Below, in pieces: positions 22,076-35,700 of a stretch of 64,000 bases of DNA. A program made the position numbers and the translations under genes. This DNA comes from Rhododendron vialii (Eukaryota > Streptophyta > Magnoliopsida > Ericales > Ericaceae): NCBI RefSeq assembly GCF_030253575.1, contig NC_080559.1, forward strand, positions 33,351,501-33,415,500, written 5' to 3'. The notes below the pieces were generated by a model. The model had not been told where the DNA came from, did not search any database, and saw only the letters and a list, made by a program, of their open reading frames with translations. The first letter of the stretch is position 1; each line of letters opens with the position of its first letter.

Positions 22076-25000
22076 TTTCCTCTGGGTTTCGCAGGGTTTA
22101 GTGTTTCTTGTCTTTTTCCTCTTTTAGAAAGCCTATTCTGACACGAATGTGTCTGGAACTATCTAATGCATGTGAACCGTAAAATATTAAGGAATCCACA
22201 TGGATCGAACAATTTCCGATACAGATGTATCCAGAATTATGCACGTTTATTTGTGCATGTAAGGTTGCTCTTCTTTTTCTTTTGTTTTGAGATGACTTCT
22301 GTCTGGTTTGTTGGATGGTAATTGTTGTTTGACAACAGTTATATGATTCGATCATTTTGTAGGTATCGATGTAAATTACTCCGTTTAATGCGCTAATCTT
22401 CTCACACATTAGTTCGTTACATTTATCTTCGAAAAAAATTAGATAATGATTCTTGTCATTAGCTTGTTTGTAAATAAATCCTGTAAAATCACTTGACTAT
22501 GATTGACAAATCAATTTGGTTTTTTTCCTATTTATGGTCTTTATATGGAGAAATCATAATCCGAAGAGATCCAAATTATCCAATGCAGAATCAGGGGTTA
22601 CGTGTTCTTCTAAGCTTCGATAAAGGACCTGGCTTCTCGTCCAACTGTCGGGAGGGCCTTTGCAGTTACATTTCAGTCGTTTATCGCCGCAATTAATGGT
22701 TGAGATTTTAAAAAGAATTTTTTTGGAAAGAATTTTTTCCCATAAAGATTATTTCAACCTTTTCTAAACCATCAAAAATTGGATAGCCAAGAATAAAATC
22801 ACATGAACAACTCTCTGCAGTCCAGCATGAGCTGTATTCCTAAAATAATGATACTTGGCTCACTATTAGAACGTTTTTTCTTTTTGGAACAGCTTACTAT
22901 TACATGAATTACTAGATTTTTCCCGACAGATGCCTACTTCCAATATTTATCTCTCTATCTCTCTTTACTTATTACCTCTACTATTTTTCAAAAAAAAATT
23001 CAAACACCAATCCGAACATAGCAAAGCACTCCAAAAATTGATGGAGCTAGGGTCTCCAAAACGGCGTCATTTTGTGTATCAACACAGTTCAATTTTGGAG
23101 TCCCTCCATCATTTATTGGAGTGCCAAAATCACAATGCTAATCGGTTTTTCTTTTCTTTTAATTTCATGTTTGTTGATTGTGTTCATAAAATTAGCTATT
23201 TTAAAACTATTGTTAGGGCTTTGAATGGATTTCTGTCATTCTAGTTGATAATTCTAGCTATTAGGCTCTTGGGCTTGCTACTTGTAGTTGAGTTTTTACA
23301 CTTTGTTCATAAACTTTCGTAGAAGTATACGTTGGATGTTTAAACATAGCAACATATCGTCATAATCGTTCGATAATTTTCAACATTTTATTAAGAAGCG
23401 TCCCTCGTATAATTCCGTATCCGCCCCTGCATTAGATGGGACTATTATCCTATCCCAAACTCCATTTTCGGAAATATAACAAATGGTCCCCAACTTCTGT
23501 GCTTGTTACTTAATTCACGTTTTGTTGGGTTTCTTAGAAACTTTGTGAGCTTGGGAATCTTGTGTTAATAGTACTACTGGGTACAACAACAACAACAACA
23601 ACTACTACTACTACTACTAGTCTAGCAGATGAAGCAGCTCTTTTCCGACCTTTTTTCACTTCAAGGCGTGAACCATGGCTCGTTAACCAAGACCCACGCC
23701 CATCTCTTCCATATACTATTACTCTGTCTGTCTGTTTGCTCTCTCTCTCTCTCTCACGAGCGCGCGCGCACACACATCTTTGCAGGACATGATTCACTTT
23801 TTGGTTTCCCATTTGGCTGTGTGGGTATTTTCGGAGAGGGTTTCTGTTTAATTTCCCATTTAGGAGAAAGAAAACAAGGCTTTGTTTTTTTAAACTATAT
23901 AGAATTGGGTGTGTTGGGACTGTGAAGGTGCATGTGAAGGGTTGGTGGACCAACAAAACAGAGGTCAAGAAAACAAGTCTGTTTTTTTTTATGGATCTTG
24001 TGTGCTGATTTCAATGCATTTTGAGGGCCGAGGAATATTAGTACTAAAATAATATGCTCCGTAGACCTTTGTCCACTTAGATAACGACAAGTCTTTGTTT
24101 GGTCTCTGTATGTATTACTACTTGAAAAGGACCCTTGCGATTTAGAGAGAGAAGCTACCAGTTAATGCAAGGTGACCAACAACTCTTTGAGAATCCAAGA
24201 AATGAGATGGACCAGGTCTTTCTAGTTTACGCAGGATGGTGCTCTGCAAGGGTGCACAATAACGTGTTATGCGCATTTGGACCGTTGATCTTAAAAATCA
24301 ATGGTCTGAATTGCCTGTATAATTGTACGGTTAAGATTATGCACAGCACTGAGCAATCCTAATCGTTGATTGCCGAGATCAACAGGCCGGATGTGCACAA
24401 CACCTCTCCAGTTACACAGGGTTGTCTTACGGCAGGTGTAAATGTTTTATTTAACTCGCAAAAAAAATGATCTCTACACTCCCGTTTTTTATTTTTACAC
24501 TCATTTTTTTGTCTTTAACAAAAAAATTACATACACTTTCAACACTAAAATCCAAAAAATGGAGTGTAGAAACCAATTCCCAACAAAAATTAGTCCGTAA
24601 AGTGATTGATTCGCATAATTACAGTACAAGTCACAATATTACAACAGCACATTCTCATTGTAAGAAATGCTGCTAAGTGGGCGTGCTTGGCAGCGATGCC
24701 GAGCGGCACAATCGGCTCGAATATAATCCCAGTGCATAAATATATGAACCGTCCGTTACTCGAATTTAGATCTGAGCCATCAATTGCCTAGATAAACGAC
24801 CAGGTCTTTCTAGTTTACACAGGATGGTGCTCTGCAGGGTGCACAGCAACGTGTTATGCACATCCAGATTGTTAGTCTCAAAAATCAATAGTCCAAATTG
24901 CCTGTTTAGTTGTACGATTGAGATTACGCACAGCACCGTGCAATCCGAACCATTGATTGTCGAGATCAACAACCCGGGTGTGCACAACACTTCCCTAGTT

Positions 25001-26393
25001 ACACAAGTTTGTCGCTTACAGCAAGTGTACATGTTTTATTTAACTCTCACCAAAAATTAAAAAAGTAAATTGATTTCTACACTCCCTTTTTTATTTCTAC
25101 ACTCATTTTTTTTGTCTTTTAGCAAAAAAATTACACACTTTTAATACTAAAATCCAAAAAAGGGAGTGTGAATATCAAAAGAGAGAGTGTAAAAATCAAT
25201 TCCCAACAAAAAATTGGTTCGTAAAGTGACTGATTCGCGTAATTACAATGCGAGTCGCAATACTACAACTGCACATTCTCATTGTAGAAAAATGCTGCCA
25301 AGCGGGGGTGCTTGGCAGCGGTGTCGAACGGCCGGATCCCTGGCACAGTCGGCTCGAATATAATCCGAGCGCATAAATATCTGAACCGTCCGTTGCTCGA
25401 ATTAAAATCCGAGCCGTCGATTGCCTAGGTGAACAACCAGATTGACCGCTCAGCATCACTACATTGGCAGGCCCGCTTGGCAGCATCTCCCTATGCCCAT
25501 CGTTTGACGCAAATGAAGGGTTAAGAATCGACAATTAAAGAGACAGCATTCTTCACAACCATTCCTCGAAAACGACTATGGCTAAATTTTAAAAAGACAT
25601 CCGGCTCATAATCAATCGATGATGTGTTGAAAGAAAAGCAACTTATAGTACTATTTTGGAAGTCGTGATTAATAAATGAGGCACAATATCTAACGTCGTT
25701 ATTGCTGAATCTTTGTTCACATTTCAGTTCCATGTTCTTTTGTAGAACTGAACACATAATTGAGCATTGAAAAACAATTCAACACATGTGACAAAGCTAT
25801 TGCAAGGGAGTACGTTACATATACAACAACAATTTATAAGTTGTGGCTGGCTTCGACAAATTGTCGCTCGCCTTCAGCTTCGATGAGCCGTAAGGGGATC
25901 TCTCTCATGGAACAATACCCTTGTAAATCATTTCCGAGTACCTGTTAAGATGAAGAAAAAAAAAAGTATTGAAAGGAAAATAGTTCTGACATCATGTACT
26001 ATCTATGTTACATGACTGGGTACGGTTACGTAAATGTCTAAGAGTAAGGTTGAAATAATATTCACAAGGTACTATTGGGCAGTTCAAATGTTATAGAGGC
26101 GTTGCATACTCGCATACATAGTTTGCAGTAACAACAAAACTCGAACCACTGAAAACGCTTCTCAAGTAACGGTCCAACTACTCGAGTTGCAACGTATTTC
26201 ATTCCGTTGTCAAAGTGTTTGGGTGTCTGGTAAAGGTAGTTTATACTCCTACATTTGTAAGATATCGTAAAACATAACCTACCATGTAGCTACTAAGCTC
26301 ATTGTAGATGTCTACGTACTAGTACATATTTTCCAGACAAAGAGGGACTAAAACCGAGAAAATCACTTACAATTCTCTTCCCTAGATCTGGTG
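22076..26393. other. Intergenic spacer, repeats only
   Basis: No supported gene. It contains the 3' flank of the membrane-protein gene, a stretch at about 22945-23025 resembling part of the Argonaute 5' flank near 41890-41960, a CAA/CTA microsatellite (about 23583-23621), a short CT/GC run (23735-23770) and the direct repeat at 24210-25440. The last part (about 25750-26393) is the probable 3' UTR of the minus-strand Rab gene. Confidence 0.55.
24210..25440. repeat. Direct tandem repeat, units about 588 and 643 bp
   Basis: GACCAGGTCTTTCTAGTTTAC starts at 24210 and 24798, and both units run through AACGTGTTATGC, AATTGCCTG, ATTGTCGAGATCAACA, a small hairpin of TACACTC/GAGTGTA with T- and A-runs, and AATGCTGC near the end. 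Divergence is moderate, so the duplication is older than the short repeats nearby. It is probably an uncharacterised transposon family in tandem. Confidence 0.7.
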
Positions 26394-26732
26394 TCAGCTG
26401 GAACAACAAAATACTCTTCTTCCCCCTTCTTGAGATCTCCTATGCAGCTTCATTCCTGTTGGCCTCGGAGGGGCAGCTTTTGCCAATCTCTTTGCTGCAA
26501 AAGATTAGTGATTATGAGCACACAAGTAGACAAACGCTATTCACAGATAAAATTCGACCCCATGGAAGAAGGTTGCAACACCAAGACATTTGCAAACAAC
26601 ACTACCAAGAGGACCACAACCATCCATTTTACAAATCGGTAGATAACCTAATTTCTTAATCCGAAATCACACAAACGATATTCTTTTCAACCAATTTGGT
26701 CCATAAGTATGACACATAAGCTCATGTGTGTG

Positions 26733-26767
<35 letters not shown>

Positions 26768-29700
26768 GATATTCCTGGTACAGTCAACCAAGCCAAACTC
26801 ATGAAGGCATATCCTTACAATCCAATGCACTAGAAATACACGACTAACTCCTGAAAAAGCAATATACTTGCCTATTTCATAGAAGAGCTCATTGACATTT
26901 TGAGCAGTTTTTGCAGAAGTTTCAAAGAAAAGCAATCCACTTTCTCTAGCATATTGCTCCCCTACCTGCAAAATCAAAAACCTTCTTGAGTAACTTTGGT
27001 GATTAAGTTGAAGTATCGGGGGACCATAGAAAAAAACCAAGTATTATACCAGTTCCTGTAAATCAGCTTAAATATAAGTGTTAAAGGACATGCCCACTTT
27101 CAAAGGTATCAGAACAAAGAGAAGCTCTCGCCGTTTCTCATGATACTAGGATCACATTCTGTCTTTTGCATCCTCTCATTCATGTACGTGATAACCAATA
27201 TCATAACATCCATGTAAATAAATTGTGCCACTATGTAGGCACAATGTCGAAAATCCTCAAGTTATGTAAACAAAATGAGGTTCTGTAAGTGTTCCCAGAG
27301 AAAGATCAAGACAACAACAATACAGAGTAAATTATTTAGTTGTCCAAGGTCTCATAGTATTTCAATATGCAAACACAATCAAGAAATGATAATTTTTTTT
27401 GAAGGCATTATGCCAAAAGTTGATAAGTCTGGTTTATCCCAAAAGACTTCTGGGAGCCTAGAAAGAATTTAAGAGGACTACCCCCAGGGTTGGCTGTATG
27501 TTCTTAAGCAAAAAAATACATGCATGAATTATCTTGTAGCCAACGAATAAATGGTGGAGCGTTCTTAGGAGACAGTCAGAGATATGCAGTTGCTTTCTGT
27601 AACCTGTTAGACGATGCTCGTAATTAGTTACAAAACAGCTAAATCTATCAATCAGGATAAGTTCTAATAATGAGTTTACACTTTTGTTGAACTTGAAAGT
27701 TGGTTGAGTATTATCTCAAGGTTGACATGTTTGGTGTTTACTACAGTTATTCAACGGAAGACTGTATACTTGGGGTAATAAGACTTCTATGAATCTCTGA
27801 AATTTGGGCGATTATGAAGAGAAGAAAAATAATGGTTTGATATCTTGATGATGCTCAGCATTACGAAGGCTAACCAACTCATGCCCTTGTAAGAGAGCAA
27901 CTTTATCCAAGTTGAAACTTGAAGATGCCAAAAGCACAAGAGAACATCCAGAAATCACTTTAAGTTCTTAATCATCAAAATCTTAAAAGAAACAACTTTA
28001 GGTTGAGGCTGTAAGAAAATATATGATTGCCTAGAATACTATCAATGACGTGGTTGAGGCTGTAAGAAAATATATGATTGCCTAGAATACTATCAATGAG
28101 GCGGTTTCACAAAGAGATCATCGGAGAAGACAAATTCACAAACTCCAAAATGTTGTTGGGTTTATTACTTTATTCCCTCAATTTAAGTTGAAAAATAAAA
28201 ATGAAATACCAGAGGGTGGAGGCCAAATGCTTTTAAAAGTTTAGCTTGATGATTCATTCATTATGATTTATGAGTCTCCTATTTGCAAATTGCACTTCAG
28301 TATAGCTCACATAGTTGGATACATGAAAACTGCATGAGTGACATTGCATGAAAACTTCTGTAGCGACATTTTATAGCATATTAGCAATTTAGCATGCATA
28401 GTAGTCTTAATCCATGAACTTGTCACCAAGACAAGGTCACTACTGAAATGTGGTTCCTCTGCAAGGCACATCTTTGCGCCCAGCTAGCCTTGACAACTGC
28501 TTTGGCATCTTCAATGAAGAGGGCCACTCATAATTCAACACAAATGTTTAGGGTAAATAGTAATGAGTTAGACCCTAAAGATGGATAAAGCCAACAACAT
28601 CAGCTGGCATACCTCATTCGCCACCTGCCTTTTTGTTTCCAAGTCAGCCTTATTTGCCACCAAAACAGTTACCAAGCTTGGATGTCCTACAACAACAACA
28701 ACACCACACAGTTTTATTAATGCTGCATTGCAGCGTAAGCACCAAAGTTAAGCTAAATATTGTCTTCTATGCACAGTGTTCAACTGAAATACAATTATCT
28801 AGGGAGAAATTTGAACTAATGTGTAAGACATAAGAGTAATCAGCACTATGAAAGCTGTAGAGTAGCCCGGCCCTCTTCCAGACCCTACCAGCTTTAGCCT
28901 TAGCTGATAGCTAAGCTTCACTTACTTGGTCAAGAAGGTAACTATGAGAGCGGAATAAAAACTAAAGTGAATCACCTTGTCTTTGAAGCTCTTGAACCCA
29001 CTTTTTGGCTCGTTCAAATGAATCCTGAAGGAAATGCACCATATACCTTCTGTCAGTTGATTCCCTCTCACTTATATATGCACACTAACAAAAAATGCAA
29101 TGACTAGGAGTTTTCATGAGGGGATATATGGCAACCAGTAATTCTCATAAGTGAATATAGTGAAGATTCCCAGTATGTGGAATGGAAGGTCAGACAGCAC
29201 ATCGATAAGATGAACAATGAAAAACTATGAGGGAAAAAAAAACTGAATATGAAGTAATGATGTGTTTTTCATGAACAACCCGTTTGATCAAAGATGACTA
29301 CAGTAGACAGAAAGGAAAAGACCGCACAGTTCACATGCACAACCCTTATTAGAAAATCTATCAAATATGAACATCAACATTAGATAGTCAACAGGAAGAA
29401 AATTTTCAGAACTTTGGCAAATAGCTACCATGCTTGTGATGTCATACACCACAACGGCTGCAGCTGCACCCCGATAGTACATTGGAGCTAAGCTGTAATA
29501 CCGTTCTTGTCCTGCTGTATCCCAAATATCAAACTTTATTGTGGCATCATTGAGTGACAAAGCTTGAGTGAAAAAGGCTGCTCCAATCGTTGATTCCTGC
29601 ATTATTACTCCCACGGAAGGTCCAACAACATGAGAATGTGTAAAAGATAGTTATACATTAATATAGAGAGAACAAAATAAGGGGCAAAAATAGTAGAGTG

Positions 29701-32700
29701 AACCTGGTATTCATAAAACTGGCCTTTCACAAATCTCAGGACCAAGCTGGTTTTCCCCGTTCCCATGTCCCCAAGTAATACCTGGGAAAGGCAACTATAT
29801 TAAATTCGAGTGCCATAGCCATAAACGCAACCTACCGAGTGCCATAGCCATAAACGCAACCTACTGAGTGCCATAGCCATAATCGCAACCTACCGATCAT
29901 TTGATTTACATCTTTTCTCATCCACCAAGTATAAAGGTTCACACATGAGGCAAACAACATTAGAAATCAATCTCAACATTTTGGCATGACATTTGGGGTG
30001 AAATGATTTCGGGCCAATTGAACAGATAAAACCTCAATGGAATTTGAAACAACACAACATAATGAAGTTCTGAGATTTTCCACTCGAATAGTAGCTCTTT
30101 CCTCTCCCTACTTGATCAAGTTCGACCATTCAACAATGTGCATCCGGTGATCTGTAGTATTCTAACAAAATTATCCCCGAACCAAAACAGCGAGCTGAAC
30201 ATACTCAACAGGTTTTATCTAAACTTCTGCGATCCACAAGTGATGGAAAATGGCAGCCCCCGATAAAAGGCTATAAAAAACGTGGATTGGATGGTTCTAA
30301 GGCCCAAGCCTTAATTTGGCATATGTTGGATGATGTGGGCCCTACCTGGGATATTAATTAGGCATTGGCTGGAACATTAAAGGCCGTGACTTTTCATGAG
30401 CCTTGTGTCTTTTCATTTAGGGAAGTTTGACCACATATTTAATGCATTCAACCTTTATGTATACATTCATCCTATCCAGCCATCTAGGGAATATGAATAG
30501 TTATTTGCATTCACACATTCATTCTGCCTAGACCTATTGGGAATAGGAGTAGTTATTTGCATTCAAGTATTTTGGAGTCTATATAAGTCATGTAATCTCA
30601 AGAGCTTGAATTATGATTGAATGAATGAAAAATTAGCTTTAAGCTTTACTGATTGTGTGATGCAATCCCATTCTTTGGTGCGATGCTAAAAAGGCCTTAG
30701 GTGTGATGCCTTTGGTAACCTAGGTGTGAGGCCTAGATCTATCCTTCTCTAATTCTTCTCTCCTTCTTACAAAATACTGTTCACAGTCCCAAAAAACAGC
30801 CCCTTCCCCTCGTGTTTGATCATACTTAGCCCTATTCCAAATCTGTCTTGCATCAATTTTGGTATCAGAGCGAATGTAGCATCATGTCTACACGATCCGG
30901 AAGGCCGTTTAGAGGAAGATTAACCGATTTCCAGCGTGATGAGATTCTGTTAAAACTTGTGGAGCAATTGGATAATAATAATCTGCGCATCAGCACTTTG
31001 GAAGGCTAAAGAACTCAACCTAATGATGGTGAACGAGGAGGCGAACAAGGCAAAAACTCCGGGAATAACAATTCTAATGAAAATGGTGAGAACCAAGGTG
31101 AGCGCACAGAAAAACAGCGCGCAGATTCCCTTCGAAGTCAACAATTTAGGGCTGGCCAAGGTCAAGGAATGCAACAAAATTCCATGTCTGACTGGACCCA
31201 TGATTTGTTACAGAGGAACCAACATGAGACCTATGTTACAGCCGGAGATATCACTAAGAAGATTAAAATGGAGGTTCCAGATTTTGAAGGCAAGGTCAAT
31301 CCTACTTTGTTTCATGATTGGCTTGCTTCTATTGAGGAGTACTTTGACTGGTATGATATGGCTGATGATCGGCGAGTGAGATTTGCTAAGATGAAGCTTG
31401 TGGGCTTAGCAAAAATCTGGTGGATGGGTGTTGAAGGTGATATTTGGAGGTTGGGGCAACCACCAATTGGTACTTGGCAAGAGATGAAGGCTAAGTTGAG
31501 GGAAAAGTACATGCCATCAAGTTACCATGAGAAGTTGTGTGAACAACTCATCGAGTTAAAGCAAACATGTCAGTGGCTGAACATATGCAGAAATTTGATG
31601 AGCTGAAGATGAGGAGTCAAGTGACAGAAGATTCAAGTCAAACTCTTGCCCGATTCAAGGCTGGTTTGAGGCCAGACATAAGGAGGGAGCTGCTTCGCCA
31701 ACCCTTGTACAGTATCGAACATGCCTTCCAGGTTGCTTTGGATATGGAGGAGTATTTGAAATACCCAATTCCTAAAAAGTTTGGGTCTCAAGTTGGGGAA
31801 ACTGCAGCTAAAGGGTACAATGATGCAAGTCGTTTCCGGCCCAGTGTTTCTAAGCAAACTTCAGCCAATGCGGCTGATCCAAAAGGCAAGAATCACACAG
31901 CCAACAAAGGGGGAGGAAAGGACAACAGGTGCTTTAAATGTGGTGAACCTGGTCATATGGCCTATCAATGCCCGAAGAGGAACTTACACATGGGAATGGA
32001 ACAAGAAGCTGAATTTGACCAACAACATAATGATGACAATGATGATTCTTTTGACGTTGGGGTTCTAAATACAGATGACTTAGAAGAAGAGGACGTGGAC
32101 AATTCATTGATCTCTGTTGTTAGACGTATCCTTTCAGCACCTAAAGTTGAAAAGGAGGACTGGAGGCGTACTTCTATATTTCAGATGCTGGTCCGCTATG
32201 GAAACCAAGCCCGAAAGCTTATTATTGATGGTGGGAGTTGCATGAATGTTGTATCTGCTGCCACAGTGGAGCGTCTTAAGCTTCCTGTTCAACCACATCC
32301 TCATCCGTATAAGGTAGCTTGGATCAACAACACTTCCATTCCGGTAACTCAGCGCTGCCTAGTTCCTTTATCTTATGGTTCTTATAGTGATTCCATTTGG
32401 TGTGACTTAATTCCCATGAATGTCACACATATCCTTCTTGGGAGACCATGGCTTTATGATAGAGATGTGCAGCATTGTGGGAAAGAGAACACGTATGCTT
32501 TCTCATTCAAGAACAAGGAGATCGTTTTGAAGCCAATGAATACAGCTAAAATGGAAAAATACAAGGAAAAGAAGCCAAAGGGTGTTGCTGAAAATAAAGC
32601 CTAAATCTCTCCACATTCTCACCAAGAAGTTTTTTCAAATAGAGAGTATGGAACTGGGAGTTATACATGCCGTGGTGGTAAAAGAAGTATCAGAATCAGC

Positions 32701-35700
32701 TGCTGCAACAGCCTCTGAATTACCATCAGAAGTGGCTGAGTTGCTGTCCCATTTTTCTGATGTTGCACCTAAAGAGCTCCCAAATGAATTACCTCCCATG
32801 CGCAATGTCCAGCATGCAATAGATCTCATTCCAGGATCGCAATTGCCTAATCTTCCGGCCTATCGCATGAATCCAAGTGAACGCGCAGAGCCTAAAAGAC
32901 AGGTAGATGAGCTTCTGTCCAAGGGGTTTATTTGTGAGAGTTTAAGCCCTTGTGCTGTTCCAGCTTTGCTCACGCCAAAGAAAGATGGCAGTTGGCACAT
33001 GTGCATAGATAGCCGTGCTATAAACAAGATTATAATCAAGTACCGGTTCCCCATCCCAAGGCTTGATGATATGTTGGACATGCTGGCTGGTTCTTGTATA
33101 TTCTCGAAGATCGATTTGAAAAGTGGCTACCATCAACTACGCATAAGGCCAGGAGATGAATGGAAGACAGCTTTCAAGACCAAGGATGGCCTCTATGAGT
33201 GGCTAGTCATGCCATTTGGCCTTACAAATGCCCCAAGTACATTCATGCGCTTTATGACGCAGGAATTACAGCCTTTCTTTGGTCACTTCCTGGTTGTTTA
33301 TTTCGATGATATTCTAATATATATAGCAAGACCAAGGAGGAACATATCTTTCATCTTCAACAAGTTTTGAGGCTTCTCCGTCAAGAGAAACTCTACATGA
33401 ACTTAAAGAAGTGTTCTTTCATGAGTCCAAGGGTTGTATTTTTGGGTTTCATTGTGTCCTCTAAAGGAGTGGAGGTTGACCCAAGTAAAGTGAAAGCTAT
33501 TCTAGAGTGGCCAATTCCCAAAACCTTGCATGATTTACGCAGTTTTCACGGGTTGGCGACTTTTTATCGTCGATTTATTAGGAATTTCAGCACGGTAATG
33601 GCACCTATCACTAATTGTATGAAAGGAGGACAGTTTGTTTGGACCAAGGCAGCAACAAAAGCTTTCGAAGACATAAAGAAAATGATGTATGAGGCTCCTG
33701 TTCTACGTCTTCCTAACTTCTCAAAGGTATTTGAAGTGGCGTGAGATGCATCACATGTTGGGATTGGAGGTGTTCTTAGTCAAGAAGGGCACCCGGTTGC
33801 TTATTTTAGTGAAAAACTCAATGAAGCCAAGCAAAAGTATTCCGCCTATGAAAAAGAATTTTATGCAGTGATTCAAGCATTTCGCCATTGGCGACACTAT
33901 CTTCTTTTTAAGGAGTTTGTGTTGTTTTCCGACCATGAAGCACTCAAGTAGTCAAGTACATCAACTCTCAAAAGAAGCTGAATCATCAACATGGCAAATG
34001 GGTTTCATTTCTGCAGGAATATTCTTTTGTTATCAAACATAAGGCTGGTTCAGAGAATAAGGTTGCTGATGCCCTTAGCCGAGTGGTGTATGTTATCTCT
34101 TCCATGGCTATACAAGTGGTGGGTTTTGATTTGCTCAAGAGAGACTATCCTTCTTGTAAGGATTTCAGCTCTATACATGCTCAGCTGCTGGCTGGACAGC
34201 AGGGAGGATATGGTGATTTTTCTTTGCATGATGGTTTCCTCTTCAAGGGAACCCGACTTTGCTTACCTAACACATCACTCCGTGAAGAAATGATTTGGGA
34301 ATTTCATTCCGGAGGGGCAGCAGGTCATTTTGGAAGAGATAAGACAATTGCAATGGCCGAAGATCGCTTTTATTGGCCAAAGCTGAAGTGAGATGTGGGC
34401 AGGGTTGTTTCGCAATGCCGTACTTGCCAACTTTCAAAGGGAAGAAAGAAGAATACAGGTTTATACACTCCGCTACCTGTGCCCCATGAGCCTTGGCAGG
34501 ATTTAAGTATGGATTTTGTCCTTGGATTACCAAAAACCCTTCGGGAACATGACTCTATCTTTGTGGTTGTGGATCACTTCTCCAAAATGGCACACTTCAT
34601 TCCTTGTTCAAAGACATCGGATGCTATCCACAATGCTAAGCTCTTCTTTCAAGAAGTTGTTAGACTTCCTGGATTACCAAAGACCATGGTCTCTGCCCGT
34701 GATTCAAAGTTTGTGAGTTACTTCTAGCGAACGCTATGGAAGTTGCTGAATACAAAACTGAAATTTTCTTCGGCTTTTCATCCGCAAACTGATGGTCAAA
34801 CGGAGGTTGTTAACCGCAGTTTGGGTAATCTATTTCACTGCCTTGTGGGTGATCATGTTGGCAGCTGGGATCAGGTGCTTCCCATGGCTGAATTTGCATA
34901 CAACAGCTCCGTAAATAGATCTACAGGACACAGCCCTTTCGAAATTGTCACAGGTTTGCTCCTAGGAAACCAATAGATTTGGTTCCTCTACCTATCCAGG
35001 CTCGCCCAAGTGCTGAAGCTGAAGCTTTTAGTCAACACATCCGTGATATCCACGATGATGTGCGGCGAAAGATTGCCATCAGCAATGAGAGCTACAAACA
35101 ACATGCTGATTTGAGGCGGAGGTTTGCTGAATTTGATGAAGGCGACATGGTTATGGTTCAAGTCAAACCAGAACGGTATCCTAAAGGGGTTTATAAGAAA
35201 CTTCATTCAAAGAGTGCTGGTCCATTTAAAGTTCTCACGAAAATCAGCTCTAACGCCTATGTGCTTGAATTACCTGATGATATGGGCATAAGTAATGTGT
35301 TCAATATTGAGGATCTGACTCGATATTCCGGGCATGTTGAGGATAGTAACCGGGGCTGACCCTGTGGCATCTCTCCCGGCATCCAAACGTTTCGAGGATG
35401 AAATCGAAGATGTGGTCGATCATCAAATAATTTTGACTCGACATGGAGGTTATCAAAAGTATCTCATTAAGTGGAAGGGGCATTCACTTTCAGATTGTAC
35501 TTGGATTACTGAAGAGGAATTTCACCGCCTCAACCCGGACTTTCATGAACAGTTCCATGCTTTTAACTCGTCGGGGTCGAGTTCTCTCAAGCCGGGAAGA
35601 GTTGATGGAAAATGGCAGCACCCGATAAAAGGCTATAAAAAACGTGGATTGGATGGTTCTAAGGCCCCAGCCTTAATTTGGCATATGTTGGATGATGTGG

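Noticed and set aside
23534..23968. 144-codon minus-strand frame
   Set aside because: Its length comes from translated microsatellites (poly-Val from CAA/CTA repeats, RARERERES from CT/GC repeats).
26737..26764. GA-repeat in a Rab intron, and TC-runs in both IST1-like first introns and after the Argonaute gene
   Set aside because: Ordinary plant microsatellites; not listed singly as features.
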